Below, one piece after another: positions 16,734-25,491 of a DNA stretch of 64,000 bases; the stretch's first letter is position 1, and every line of letters starts with the position of its first letter. Source of the DNA: Pseudomonas sp. Root71 (GTDB lineage Bacteria; Pseudomonadota; Gammaproteobacteria; Pseudomonadales; Pseudomonadaceae); assembly GCF_001429045.1 (NCBI RefSeq), contig NZ_LMHY01000004.1, positions 103,694 to 167,693 on the forward strand. The letters run 5' to 3'. The position numbers and the translations under genes are program-made. The notes under the pieces are model-generated. The model had not been told where the DNA came from and searched no databases. It saw only the letters and a program-made list of their open reading frames with translations.

Positions 16734-17210
16734 ATGAACATCCCCCTACCGAATGGCAGACCTTACGAGAAAGCGCTGGTCAAAAGCGAATGGATTGACC
16801 TCTATGGCCATATGAATATGGCGTATTACGTCATGCTTCTCGATGATCTGGGCCATCGCATTCTGGAACAGTTCGGGCTGGGTAAAGGGTACACACTTGA
16901 GCTTAATTGCGGGCTCTTTACCGTTGAGGCCAATCTGAAATACCTCAGGGAGGTCTGCGCGGGAGATCCACTGCGCGTGGAACTGACGCCCCTGAGCTTC
17001 GACGAAAAACGCTTGGTCACTCAGGTGGAGCTTTACCATGACGAACAAAACTATCTCAGTGCGACCATGCGGCAGACGGCGGTGCATGTGAATCTCGACA
17101 CCCGTAAAGTATGCCCATTTGGCGACGAAGGTCGGCAACGACTGCAAAGGATGATGGACGCATACACCTCCAAAGACTTCGACCTGTCGAGCCGGGTGTC
17201 TTCGGATTAG
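16734..17210 (+). CDS. Hotdog acyl-CoA thioesterase (4HBT-like)
   Basis: A 158-residue hotdog thioesterase with the motif IDLYGHMNMAYY: D22, H26 and N28 match the 4-hydroxybenzoyl-CoA thioesterase pattern D-x3-H-x-N. Such enzymes release CoA from small or aromatic acyl-CoAs, and close relatives are found next to carnitine-degradation genes. ATG at 16734 is chosen because AGGAG lies seven bases upstream; an ATG 15 bases earlier overlaps that site. It follows the LysR gene and probably protects CoA pools when the divergent operon is active. Confidence 0.88.
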   Translation: MNIPLPNGRPYEKALVKSEWIDLYGHMNMAYYVMLLDDLGHRILEQFGLGKGYTLELNCGLFTVEANLKYLREVCAGDPLRVELTPLSFDEKRLVTQVELYHDEQNYLSATMRQTAVHVNLDTRKVCPFGDEGRQRLQRMMDAYTSKDFDLSSRVSSD

Positions 17211-17769
17211 ATACCCTGCACGTCTTAGCAAACCAGTGGAATGCATGTATCTTTAACACTGATATTTTACGACAAACCAGCCTGCTCAAGTCAGGCGTAA
17301 CTGTTCGTTGAAATCAGCTTCAGTTGCATCATCCAGGGAGTCGTGAAACGCATCATGACGCACCCAATCTCGGAAAAGTCGGCGAGTTTTTGGCGTGCTA
17401 TGGCGAATACGCCACTTAGCTTCGAAAAAAACGCGAGATAGGTTTTTTCGTTCCCGCCCAGGCCAGCGAGGAACATTGCTTGAAAGCGAATTTCTCGGCG
17501 GCGTAAGGGAACTGGCTTCCTAAGGAGAAGCCTCGACCACTTCGTCAAAATGGCTGTTGGAACATCATCTCCAACAGGAATAAGCAGATCGTGCCGTAAA
17601 CTCTGTGAATCATCAGATGAACATGGTCAAACTCCCCATGCATCGTGCATCTGGTATAAATCGCGCCACTAAATACAAGTACGGATCGCTAGCATCGAAC
17701 AGCACCCTGCCCAGGGTGACCTCACTGCGTAATCAGGCCTCCCCTGGTACTGCAAATTGTAATAAGCCG
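17211..17769. other. Spacer with a possible frameshifted gene remnant
   Basis: These 559 bases hold no intact gene. On the minus strand at about 17286-17460 one frame encodes a natural-looking C-terminus (VFFEAKWRIRHSTPKTRRLF, then DWVRHDAFHDSLDDATEADF and a short tail) that is broken upstream near two A/T runs. I could not assign its family. It may be the end of a lost gene. Nothing else was recognised. Confidence 0.35.
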
Positions 17770-18255
17770 TTACCAGCCCAGTTGCTTGTTAAAACCAAGG
17801 GCATCGTAGTAGTCATGCTGCGTGAGAATTTTGCCGTTCTTGAGGTGTATGAAACTAACACCCTTAAAGCTGAGGGGGCGCTGAGTAGCTGGGGTCTCGG
17901 CACTCCAGGGGCCGGTATTGGTGCCCTTGAACTCCCATTCAAAGGCAATGCTCTCGCCATTGACAATCGGCTCGCCGAACATTTTCCATTCCAAATCCGG
18001 CACCGCCTGCATGAACACCTGAATTACTTGGGACTTGGCGTTTTCGCGGCCAACTTGAGGGGTGCCCACCGAGGCATCGAGAAACTCAACGTTATCAGAA
18101 AAGTACTCGGCCGCCGCATCCGCATTGTGGGCATTCCAAGCCTTCATATAGTCATGGATCACGCCGAGGGTATCGTTTTGGCCTGCCGCAAAACTTGCAT
18201 GACTGGCCAGAACCAGAAACAGCCCGAACAGTAGTGAGTGGATTCGAGACGTCAT
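17770..18255 (-). CDS. Secreted SnoaL/NTF2-like protein
   Basis: A 161-residue protein with a signal peptide (hydrophobic core HSLLFGLFLVLA, cleavage after SFA at about residue 23) and a mature NTF2-like/SnoaL domain (IHDYMKAWNAHNADAAAEYF, later NGKILTQHDYYD). Cytoplasmic SnoaL proteins are cyclases or isomerases; the periplasmic ones mostly lack a known function. The start at 18255 gives a complete signal peptide and has AAGG nine bases upstream. It follows the APC permease gene by 66 bases with a hairpin between, so it may be an accessory binding or processing protein for the transported compound. Function is unknown. Confidence 0.85.
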   Translation of the reverse strand: MTSRIHSLLFGLFLVLASHASFAAGQNDTLGVIHDYMKAWNAHNADAAAEYFSDNVEFLDASVGTPQVGRENAKSQVIQVFMQAVPDLEWKMFGEPIVNGESIAFEWEFKGTNTGPWSAETPATQRPLSFKGVSFIHLKNGKILTQHDYYDALGFNKQLGW

Positions 18256-18286
18256 AGCCTTCAACCTTATTGTCAGAAGATCGGTT

Positions 18287-18311
18287 TGCCTGCCGCGCTT
18301 AGTGGCAGGCA
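18287..18311 (-). terminator. Hairpin between permease and SnoaL genes
   Basis: Perfect eight-base stem TGCCTGCC / GGCAGGCA with a nine-base loop, 11 bases beyond the permease stop. No T-run follows, so it may stabilise the permease mRNA or cause partial termination before the SnoaL gene. Confidence 0.45.
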
Positions 18312-18321
18312 TTGATGTCAA

Positions 18322-19800
18322 TTAACGGTTTTTCCAGGCATCCGAAGCTGGGGCCTTGCCCTTTTCATAGGGACGAAACAGGGTCATGTATAGGACACCG
18401 ACAAGGATGACGATGGCACCGACAAGTGCGATGCCGTAGTTCAAATACCAAGGCGCATCCGGGGTACGCGGCCAGGACATATTGATGATCGCGAACATGC
18501 CGTAGCAGAGGGCAGCAATGTTCACGATCCAACCCCAACGTCCCATGGTGAACTGGCCCTTGGGTTTCCACCCACGGATACGGGCATACAGCGCACCGCC
18601 AACAATCATCTGGAACGCCAGGTAGATACCGATGGCGGCAAAGCTCACCACCAGAGCAATAGCGTTCTGAAGGTAGAAGCCCACACACACAATGATCGCA
18701 GGCAGCACGCCACACACCACCAGAGCTGCGGTCGGGACGTGTGTCGTAGGCGAGAGTTTTTTCAGCATATTACTGCCCATGAGCATTTCGTCTCGAGCAT
18801 AGGCATAGAGCAGACGACTGGCGGATGCCTGCAAACTCAGCACGCAGGAAACGAACGAAACCGTAATGACCGCCATAACTACCCGAGAGCCCACAGGACC
18901 GAACGCGCTGCCGAATATGGTCGACATCGGGTCTTTGTCTTGCCCGGAAATGACCGCAGCCATATCTGGAACTGCAAGGATCAACGCCAGGGCCGCAAAG
19001 ATCGAGGCGGCGCCGCCGATCCAGATAGTCATCCGCATCGCCTTTGGAACCTGGCGGCTAGGATTTGGGGTTTCCTCGGCAACATCGCCGCAAGCTTCAA
19101 AGCCGTAGTAGAGAAACATCCCCGCCAATGAGGCCGTGAGAAACGCAGGCCAATAGGCCCCATCAATGGAAATATCAAAAGTATTGAACAATACGCTCAA
19201 AGGCTGGTGGCGCTCGAAGATCAGCAGGTATCCACCGATAAACAAAGCCCCGACTAGTTCGCAGAGAAAACCGAACATCGCCACCCGCGCCAATAGTTTG
19301 GTACCACTGAGATTCAAGACCGTCGCCACCGCCGTCAAAAATAGCGCGACCAACGTGTTAGTTACCGGCGACGACTCGAAACCTAGAAGGTTTGCGATGT
19401 AGGGGCCAGCCCCCAGCGCGACGGCGGCAATGGTGACACATAGGGAGATGGCATAAATCCACCCGACCATCCATGCCCACTTCTTGCCAACCAGACGACG
19501 GGCCCAAGGATAGACGCCGCCGGAAATCGGGTACTGAGATACCACTTCGCAAAAAATCAGACACACCAGCATCTGGCCGAACCCCACCAGCAGGTAGGAC
19601 CAGAACATCGGTGGCCCGCCGGCGGCCAAGCACAGGCCGAACAAGGTGTAGACCCCTACTACCGGGGACAGATAGGTGAATCCAAGGGCAAAGTTCTGCC
19701 ACAGACTCATACTACGTTCGAAATTTGAGGTGTACCCAAGGGCACGGAGTTGCTCCGCGTCTTGATCTACAGCTACCTTGGAGCTAATTGAGCTGTTCAT
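18322..19800 (-). CDS. APC-superfamily amino acid/polyamine permease
   Basis: A 492-residue inner-membrane permease with about 12 hydrophobic segments and the APC hallmarks: N-terminal cytosolic region, helix 1 FALGFTYLSPVVGVYTLFG, and the polar GFEACGDVAEETPNP segment in mid-protein. Relatives import amino acids, GABA or polyamines. The ATG at 19800 is chosen because AAGGA lies seven bases upstream; a TTG five codons earlier is in frame but sits in that site. It lies downstream of an aldehyde dehydrogenase gene on the same strand, so import and oxidation of an amine or amino-aldehyde precursor is likely. Confidence 0.93.
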   Translation of the reverse strand: MNSSISSKVAVDQDAEQLRALGYTSNFERSMSLWQNFALGFTYLSPVVGVYTLFGLCLAAGGPPMFWSYLLVGFGQMLVCLIFCEVVSQYPISGGVYPWARRLVGKKWAWMVGWIYAISLCVTIAAVALGAGPYIANLLGFESSPVTNTLVALFLTAVATVLNLSGTKLLARVAMFGFLCELVGALFIGGYLLIFERHQPLSVLFNTFDISIDGAYWPAFLTASLAGMFLYYGFEACGDVAEETPNPSRQVPKAMRMTIWIGGAASIFAALALILAVPDMAAVISGQDKDPMSTIFGSAFGPVGSRVVMAVITVSFVSCVLSLQASASRLLYAYARDEMLMGSNMLKKLSPTTHVPTAALVVCGVLPAIIVCVGFYLQNAIALVVSFAAIGIYLAFQMIVGGALYARIRGWKPKGQFTMGRWGWIVNIAALCYGMFAIINMSWPRTPDAPWYLNYGIALVGAIVILVGVLYMTLFRPYEKGKAPASDAWKNR

Positions 19801-19887
19801 TGCAACATCCTTCAAAAAGGAATTTGTTTTAATAGGCGTTGATCGGACGGTGCCATCCCATCCGTTGCGCGATTAACCATAGTTGAC

Positions 19888-21381
19888 TCAGAGTTGTATC
19901 CAGGTGGCCTTAATCTCCGTGTACTTATCAAAGGCATGCAGAGATTTGTCACGACCATTACCGGACTGTTTAAAGCCGCCGAACGGCGCCATCATGTCAC
20001 CGCCGTCATAAAGATTGACCCAAACACTGCCTGCACGAAGTGCGCGGGAAATGTTGTGGGCTCGAGACAGGTCAGACGTCCAGACAGCTGCGGCCAGACC
20101 GTAAGGGGTGTCATTGGCGATGCGTACAGCATCTTCTGCTTCGTCGAATTCGATGACTGACAGTACGGGACCGAATATTTCTTCCCGGGCGATTTTCATC
20201 GAGTTGCTGACGTTGTCGAACAGGGTTGGCTCTACATAACTGCCACCGGCCTCTACCCGTGCAACGCGTCCCCCGAGCAAGAGCCGCGCACCTTGCGCTT
20301 GACCTTCTTCGATGTACTGCATCACCCCATCCAGATGACGGCCATCAACCATTGCGCCGACGTTGGTATCAGGGTCGAGAGGATGCCCCGGCTTCCAGCC
20401 CTTCATGGCCTCGACAACCATCGGTACAAAACGCTCTTTGATCGATGCCTGCACCAGCAAACGTGAACCGGCAGTGCAAACCTCACCTTGATTGAAGGCG
20501 ATGGCTGCCGCTGCTGCTTCGGCCGCCACCTGCAGATCGGGAGCATCAGCAAATACTATGTTGGGACTTTTGCCGCCGGCCTCGAGCCAGACCCGCTTCA
20601 TATTCGACTCACCCGCATAAACCAGTAGTTGCTTGGCCACTTGGGTCGACCCGGTAAACGCCAAAGTATCAACATCACCGTGCAGGGCCAACGCCTTGCC
20701 CACGGTGTGGCCATAGCCCGGCAGAACATTGAGCACACCCGCTGGAAGACCCGCCTCCAGAGCAAGCTGTGCGATGCGGATAGCCGTCAGCGGAGAACGC
20801 TCCGAGGGTTTGAGGACAACTGAGTTACCGGCAGCCAGCGCCGGCCCCAACTTCCAAGACGCCATCATCAGTGGGAAATTCCACGGCACGATAGTCGCAA
20901 CCACCCCAACCGGCTCCCGGGTAACCAGCCCGAGCTGATCAACCGAGGTCGCTGCCACCTCATCGTAGATTTTGTCTATTGCCTCACCGCACCAACGGAT
21001 ACTGTCAATGCTCCCCGGAAGGTCGACCGAAAGCGAATCGGAAATCGGCTTGCCCATGTCCAATGTTTCCAGCAGAGCCAGCTCTTCGGAATGGGCCTGC
21101 AACAATTCGGAAAAACGCACCATCACTGCCTTGCGCATTGCAGGTGCTTGGCGTGACCAGACACCAGACTCGAACGCAGACCGGGCACTGGCTACCGCCA
21201 AATTCGCATCCGCCGCATCGCAACTGGCGACCAAGGCAAGCACACGCCCGTCGATAGGACTAATGCACTCAAAGGTTGCACCTGAGCTGGCCGACACATA
21301 TTTGCCATTGATGAAGGCTCGCCCCTCGATGCTCAGCGCCTTGGCTCTGGCTTCCCACTCTGATCGGGTCAACTGACTCAT
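19888..21381 (-). CDS. NAD(P)+-dependent aldehyde dehydrogenase, PuuC/KauB-like
   Basis: A 497-residue aldehyde dehydrogenase with oxyanion N168 in PWNFP, FTGST (242-246), general base E267 in LEAGGKSPN and nucleophile C302 in GEVCTAG. Length and motifs match the group acting on amino-aldehydes from polyamines (gamma-aminobutyraldehyde and gamma-glutamyl derivatives) and betaine aldehyde, but substrate cannot be fixed. It precedes the APC permease gene by 87 bases. Upstream is an AT-rich divergent promoter region with a palindrome at 21434-21447 and a FadR/GntR gene, its likely repressor. Confidence 0.93.
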   Translation of the reverse strand: MSQLTRSEWEARAKALSIEGRAFINGKYVSASSGATFECISPIDGRVLALVASCDAADANLAVASARSAFESGVWSRQAPAMRKAVMVRFSELLQAHSEELALLETLDMGKPISDSLSVDLPGSIDSIRWCGEAIDKIYDEVAATSVDQLGLVTREPVGVVATIVPWNFPLMMASWKLGPALAAGNSVVLKPSERSPLTAIRIAQLALEAGLPAGVLNVLPGYGHTVGKALALHGDVDTLAFTGSTQVAKQLLVYAGESNMKRVWLEAGGKSPNIVFADAPDLQVAAEAAAAAIAFNQGEVCTAGSRLLVQASIKERFVPMVVEAMKGWKPGHPLDPDTNVGAMVDGRHLDGVMQYIEEGQAQGARLLLGGRVARVEAGGSYVEPTLFDNVSNSMKIAREEIFGPVLSVIEFDEAEDAVRIANDTPYGLAAAVWTSDLSRAHNISRALRAGSVWVNLYDGGDMMAPFGGFKQSGNGRDKSLHAFDKYTEIKATWIQL

Positions 21382-21433
21382 GGTTAAAACTGCTCCTGGG
21401 TTCGGATGGATGCGATCTCAAATCGCCTTAAAC

Positions 21434-21447
21434 ATATGGAACCATAT
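21434..21447. promoter_or_regulatory. 14-bp inverted repeat, candidate GntR operator
   Basis: ATATGGAACCATAT has six-base arms around AA and lies 53 bases upstream of the aldehyde dehydrogenase start, facing the GntR gene. FadR-subfamily regulators bind short TGG-type inverted repeats with two or three central bases. The surrounding region to 21600 is very AT-rich, as in a promoter. Confidence 0.5.
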
Positions 21448-21645
21448 CTTTTAACCCTTGAGAACCCCGGAAAAGCTAATGCGATGTGATTTTTTTGACT
21501 TTTTATGCGTTAAAACTCTAGAATCCCCCCACAAACACGTACAAAAATAATATTAAATATGAAATAGAATTTTAAAAGAAACACACATCCGGACGCGCTT
21601 GACGCTATATCGGACTATTGCCACAGGCGTAAAACGGCGCCGCCC

Positions 21646-22392
21646 ATGAATGAATCAACCATGAGCCCTACTTCAAGCCTCATACGCCTTAACCAAGAAG
21701 GTAAAACGGAGTCTGTTACCCGTCGCCTGATAGAAATGATCGATCTGGGGTTGTTCACAGAAGGCGAACAGCTCCCCAATGAAAGTGCCCTGGCCACCCA
21801 ACTCGGCGTTGCCACGGTTACGCTGAGGGACGCGCTGGCGGGCTTGCGAGAGCGCGGGGTTATCGAAACCCGGCGTGGACGCAGCGGAGGGAGCTTCATC
21901 TGCGCCGCGCCGCAAACCTCAGATCAGTCACTGTTCGATCAACTACGTGAATTCAGCACGCTTGAACTCCGTGACCTCGCCGATGAACACGCTGCCATTT
22001 CAGGCGCCGCCGCCCGACTGGCGGCTCAGCGCACTGGACCTGAGCAACATGCAAGACTGAGCAGCCTTGTCGACGCCCTAGCCAACGCTCAAGAGCGGCG
22101 AGAGCGACGCCGAGCAGACGCCAGATTCCATATCGAAATAGCCGTGGCAGCACAATCTGTGCGCCTGACTCACAGCGAAGCGCGTCTGCAGGCGGAGCTT
22201 GGGGAACTGCTATGGCTGCCGTTTGCCGGCCAACCAGACCCTCAGGCCATCGAGCGGGAGCATAGAGCTATCCTGGAAGCCATCGTAGCGAACGATGCCA
22301 ATCTGGCCGGCGCACTGGCAGAAGCACATGTAACACGAGGCGTTCGCCGCCTAAGCACCTTACGACTACAACAAATGGCAGAAGGCGACTAA
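21646..22392 (+). CDS. GntR/FadR-family transcriptional regulator (FCD domain)
   Basis: A 248-residue regulator with an N-terminal winged HTH (about 15-85, containing GLFTEGEQLPNESALATQLGV and TVTLRDALAGLRERGVIETR) and an all-helical FCD ligand domain (about 100-240) with spaced His residues that usually bind metal or carboxylate. It is divergent from the aldehyde dehydrogenase/permease operon, which it probably represses. Start choice is uncertain: ATG at 21646 and ATG at 21661 both lack a clear ribosome site. The next gene, a Cache-type protein, follows after 108 bases on the same strand. Confidence 0.92.
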   Translation: MNESTMSPTSSLIRLNQEGKTESVTRRLIEMIDLGLFTEGEQLPNESALATQLGVATVTLRDALAGLRERGVIETRRGRSGGSFICAAPQTSDQSLFDQLREFSTLELRDLADEHAAISGAAARLAAQRTGPEQHARLSSLVDALANAQERRERRRADARFHIEIAVAAQSVRLTHSEARLQAELGELLWLPFAGQPDPQAIEREHRAILEAIVANDANLAGALAEAHVTRGVRRLSTLRLQQMAEGD

Positions 22393-22500
22393 TGAATGGA
22401 ACGAAACTTGCTGAATTATTCGCTCGCTATGCAGCTCGGTGTCGCATACCCCGTCGACTGCAGGCACCGAATTGTCTTCTCTGAGTCATGAGGTAGAGCC

Positions 22501-23244
22501 ATGGCTAACGAAATGTCAGCAAACGAGCTGTCCCAATGTGCCACGTTAATCAATGCTTCCGTAAGTAACGTATTCAAGGGGCTCAACGATATGAGCGCCG
22601 CGGTATTGAGCATTTGGGAGCATACGTGTAGCAAAAAGGAGCGCCCCTGCCAAGGCGACCTGAAGCCATTGCTGCCGATTATTCGACAAATCCTGAACTC
22701 GGAAAACCTCAAGTTTCATGGTGCCGGCGTGGTATTCGCTCCTGGTGAGCTGGAAGGCCGCGAAATGCATCTGGAATGGTGGTGCCGAACCCAAAAAGAA
22801 GAAATTAAGCCTCTGACGCTGAACTTTAATAGCCGTAGCGAACGTTTTTACGATTACCTGCACATGCCTTGGTACACCCTCCCCCAGCAAACCCGGCAGC
22901 CCTCCATAGACGGCCCGTTTGTGGATTTGTACGGCACGGAGCAGTACATCATTGCGTTCTCGGTTCCTATTTTTTTCGCAGATCGCTTCATTGGTGTAGC
23001 TGCTGCCGATATTTCTCTGCACTCCTTGGAGCCCTTGCTCGTGCGCAGCCTTATGCGAGTCAGTAATGAGGCGTTGTTACTCAACGCCGAAGGTAGGGTG
23101 CTGGCGGCTAACACACCGAGTTGGCTGGCCGGTGATTTGATCCGAGGCACCCTGAGCCTGGACAAAGAACAGGGTCGCGTCCTGAGCCTTATTGACACAT
23201 CGTCATATTGGAGAGTCGTAGAGCGGCCTGTCCCAAGGTTTTGA
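22501..23244 (+). CDS. Soluble Cache/PDC-type sensor domain protein
   Basis: A 247-residue protein that looks like a Cache (extracellular PAS-like) ligand-binding module: a helical start, then ERFYDYLHMPWYTLPQQ, DGPFVDLYGTEQYIIAFSVPI and FIGVAAADISLHSLE, which match the typical Cache strand pattern. No signal peptide, transmembrane helix or output domain (kinase, cyclase, chemotaxis) is visible, so it seems cytoplasmic and free-standing. GAGG lies seven bases before ATG. Being downstream of a GntR gene and near permease and aminotransferase genes, it may be a ligand-binding co-regulator. Function is not known. Confidence 0.75.
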   Translation: MANEMSANELSQCATLINASVSNVFKGLNDMSAAVLSIWEHTCSKKERPCQGDLKPLLPIIRQILNSENLKFHGAGVVFAPGELEGREMHLEWWCRTQKEEIKPLTLNFNSRSERFYDYLHMPWYTLPQQTRQPSIDGPFVDLYGTEQYIIAFSVPIFFADRFIGVAAADISLHSLEPLLVRSLMRVSNEALLLNAEGRVLAANTPSWLAGDLIRGTLSLDKEQGRVLSLIDTSSYWRVVERPVPRF

Positions 23245-23969
23245 TCAAGACTCTATCTTGGTTTGAGAAACCAAATCTAAACCCAGGCGCATCAGGAAAA
23301 GTCCTATCGAATGAAAGCTCCTGCCATGGATGGCTGGAGGTCGCCATGCACTCCGCTACCGAAAGTGGCCCCCATTCTAGCCGCCTATTCCATCAGGCAA
23401 TTGCACAAAAATCATCTCAACCGAGTTGACGAAGCTGTGCACTCTCACCGCGACACGGGAAGATCACAACCTTTAGAAGGAGCCGCAGTGGGTCGCACAG
23501 CCACTGGGTTCTTCACGAAGTCCGTGAACGACTGAAACAAGTACTTTGACGCCTCATTCCACACGTTTCCTGCCTGTCGAGCCCGACTAAAACCCGCGTT
23601 GCGGTCAGATCACTTTTCGAATTTTGGAGCTAGAGGGGACGCACTCAAATCGAGGCGGCTGTAGTGGAAATGAATACAGCTTTTGACCTGGAGGTTAGCC
23701 AGCACCCGGAACAACAGGCCGACCTAGAGACATTGTGAGCCGGATTCGTTGGTCAACTCAAACCGATTAATTAAAAAGATATAAATCATGGTTATCAAAC
23801 AGAGGGTGTACGGCTACCGGGACAGCGAGCTCTTTTTCATGAAGATCAAGCGCGCCTTTCCCGGTAATCCGTGAAGAATCATTTTTACTCACGAAACTAA
23901 AATGGTGGCGCGACCAGTACTCGGGCCGCGCCGATGATCGATACACCTTCATGACACCGAGACGCGCTA
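23245..23969. other. 725-base spacer without recognisable genes
   Basis: Short open frames occur on both strands (for example 23208-23429 and a short one ending at 23739), but none has a ribosome site or recognisable sequence. No strong hairpin with a T-run was seen. It separates the Cache gene from the convergent aminotransferase. Confidence 0.5.
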
Positions 23970-25391
23970 TCAGGAGTTGTGTGTGTAGCCCTCCCACTGA
24001 TGCCACATGCTTTGGTTGACACCCAGACCAAACCAACGGTCAGTGTCGTCGAGTGCACGGCTGAATGTATCAACCACAAACTGTATTTCTTCTGTCGTGG
24101 ATATCAGTGGTGGACAGAATGCGATCGAGTCTCCCATCGCCCTTGTGATCATGCCGTACTCCTGCGCACGTCCCGCCAGGTAGCGCCCCAGCTTCCCAAC
24201 CGTATCCAGCGGCTCCTTTGTCCGACGATCCGCAACGAGCTCCACAGCGGCGATCAGTCCACAGCCCCTGACCTCCCCTACCAACGGATGATCAGCAAAT
24301 TGAGCCAGTCCGGCCTGAAGTTGTTCGCCCAACTCGCAGGCGCGCTCGATAAGCCGATCTTCCTGGATGATTTTTATGTTTTCCAGCGCAACTGCAGTCG
24401 CAACCGGGTGGCCGCTGCCGGTGAAGCCATGGCCCAGAGTACCGAAGGTGTGGCTCTGATCGGCGATCCCCTCGAAGACCTTATCGTTGATCAGGACTGC
24501 CGCGATCGGTTGATACGAAGAAGATAGTTGCTTGGAAACCACCATGACATCCGGCTTGATGCCGAAGGTTTCGCAGCCAAACATTTTACCGGTACGACCA
24601 AAGCCGCAAATCACTTCATCCGCAACGACCAGCACGTCATATTTGCGGCACACCGCTTGAACCTTGTCCCAATACGTGCGCGGAGGCACGATCACGCCGC
24701 CCGCCCCCATCAGCGGTTCGCCGTAAAAAGCGGCTACGGTTTCCGGGCCCTCCCGGAGAATGACATCTTCGAGTTCGGTTGCCAGGCGATCAGCAAATTG
24801 TTCCTCGGTCTCGCCAGGTTTGGCATTGCGATAGTGGTGCGGACAGGCAACGTGAAAGAAGCCCGGCAGCGGCACGTCAAAACCACGTTGGTTCACCTGC
24901 AGCCCGGTTAAACTGGCGCTGACAGCAGTAATGCCGTGATACGCATTATGACGGCTGATGAACTTCTTTTTGCCAGGCTTGCCGATGGCATTGTTGCGAT
25001 ACCAGATCATCTTGACGACGGTGTCGTTGGCTTCAGAGCCTGAGTTAGTGAAGAAGACTTTGCTCATCGGCACCGGGGCGAGTTCGATCAGCTTCTCGGC
25101 CAATTCGATACTGGGTGTGTGAGCCTTGTGGCTGAAGAGGTGATAAAAGGGCAGTTTGCGTAGCTGTTGCTCTGCCGCCTTGATCAGACGCTCATTACTG
25201 AAACCCAGCGCCACACTCCAAAGACCCGACATCGCTTCAAGATAACGCTTGCCCTGATTGTCATAGACGTAAACGCCTTCGCCACGCTCGATAATCAGCG
25301 GGCCTACTTCCTGGTGCAGTCGCGCATCCGTGTAGGGGTGCAGTTGATGCTGAACATCCTTTTCGGCGAGCGAAAGATTCGAGCGATTCAT
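23970..25391 (-). CDS. Class III PLP-dependent aminotransferase (omega-amino acid/polyamine type)
   Basis: A 473-residue aminotransferase with NSGSEANDT (116-124), the DEV triad around D258 that holds the pyridine nitrogen, and the Schiff-base lysine K287 in SKQLSSSYQP. It resembles putrescine-pyruvate, beta-alanine-pyruvate and related omega-transaminases. The start at 25391 gives the same N-terminus as the paralogue at 59954-61330 (both reach YTDAR at residues 20-24) and has GGAG nine bases upstream. The open frame upstream of it is read-through. It is 100 bases downstream of gabD in the glutarate operon, in the place gabT takes in E. coli, so it probably makes a semialdehyde for GabD. Confidence 0.92.
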   Translation of the reverse strand: MNRSNLSLAEKDVQHQLHPYTDARLHQEVGPLIIERGEGVYVYDNQGKRYLEAMSGLWSVALGFSNERLIKAAEQQLRKLPFYHLFSHKAHTPSIELAEKLIELAPVPMSKVFFTNSGSEANDTVVKMIWYRNNAIGKPGKKKFISRHNAYHGITAVSASLTGLQVNQRGFDVPLPGFFHVACPHHYRNAKPGETEEQFADRLATELEDVILREGPETVAAFYGEPLMGAGGVIVPPRTYWDKVQAVCRKYDVLVVADEVICGFGRTGKMFGCETFGIKPDVMVVSKQLSSSYQPIAAVLINDKVFEGIADQSHTFGTLGHGFTGSGHPVATAVALENIKIIQEDRLIERACELGEQLQAGLAQFADHPLVGEVRGCGLIAAVELVADRRTKEPLDTVGKLGRYLAGRAQEYGMITRAMGDSIAFCPPLISTTEEIQFVVDTFSRALDDTDRWFGLGVNQSMWHQWEGYTHNS

Positions 25392-25491
25392 GTTAAGGAA
25401 CTCCGGGGAATGACAGCCATATGGCATTGTTACAGGCTTTGGTGGGTGTTCATTTCCACCACACTTGACGCTTGATGAATGTCCGCCGTAA

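Noticed and set aside
17605..18234. 209-codon plus-strand frame opposite the SnoaL-like gene
   Set aside because: The minus strand has a signal peptide and an NTF2-like domain; the plus frame has neither.
23208..23429. Short frame overlapping the end of the Cache gene
   Set aside because: Overlaps a better-supported gene and has no recognisable sequence.
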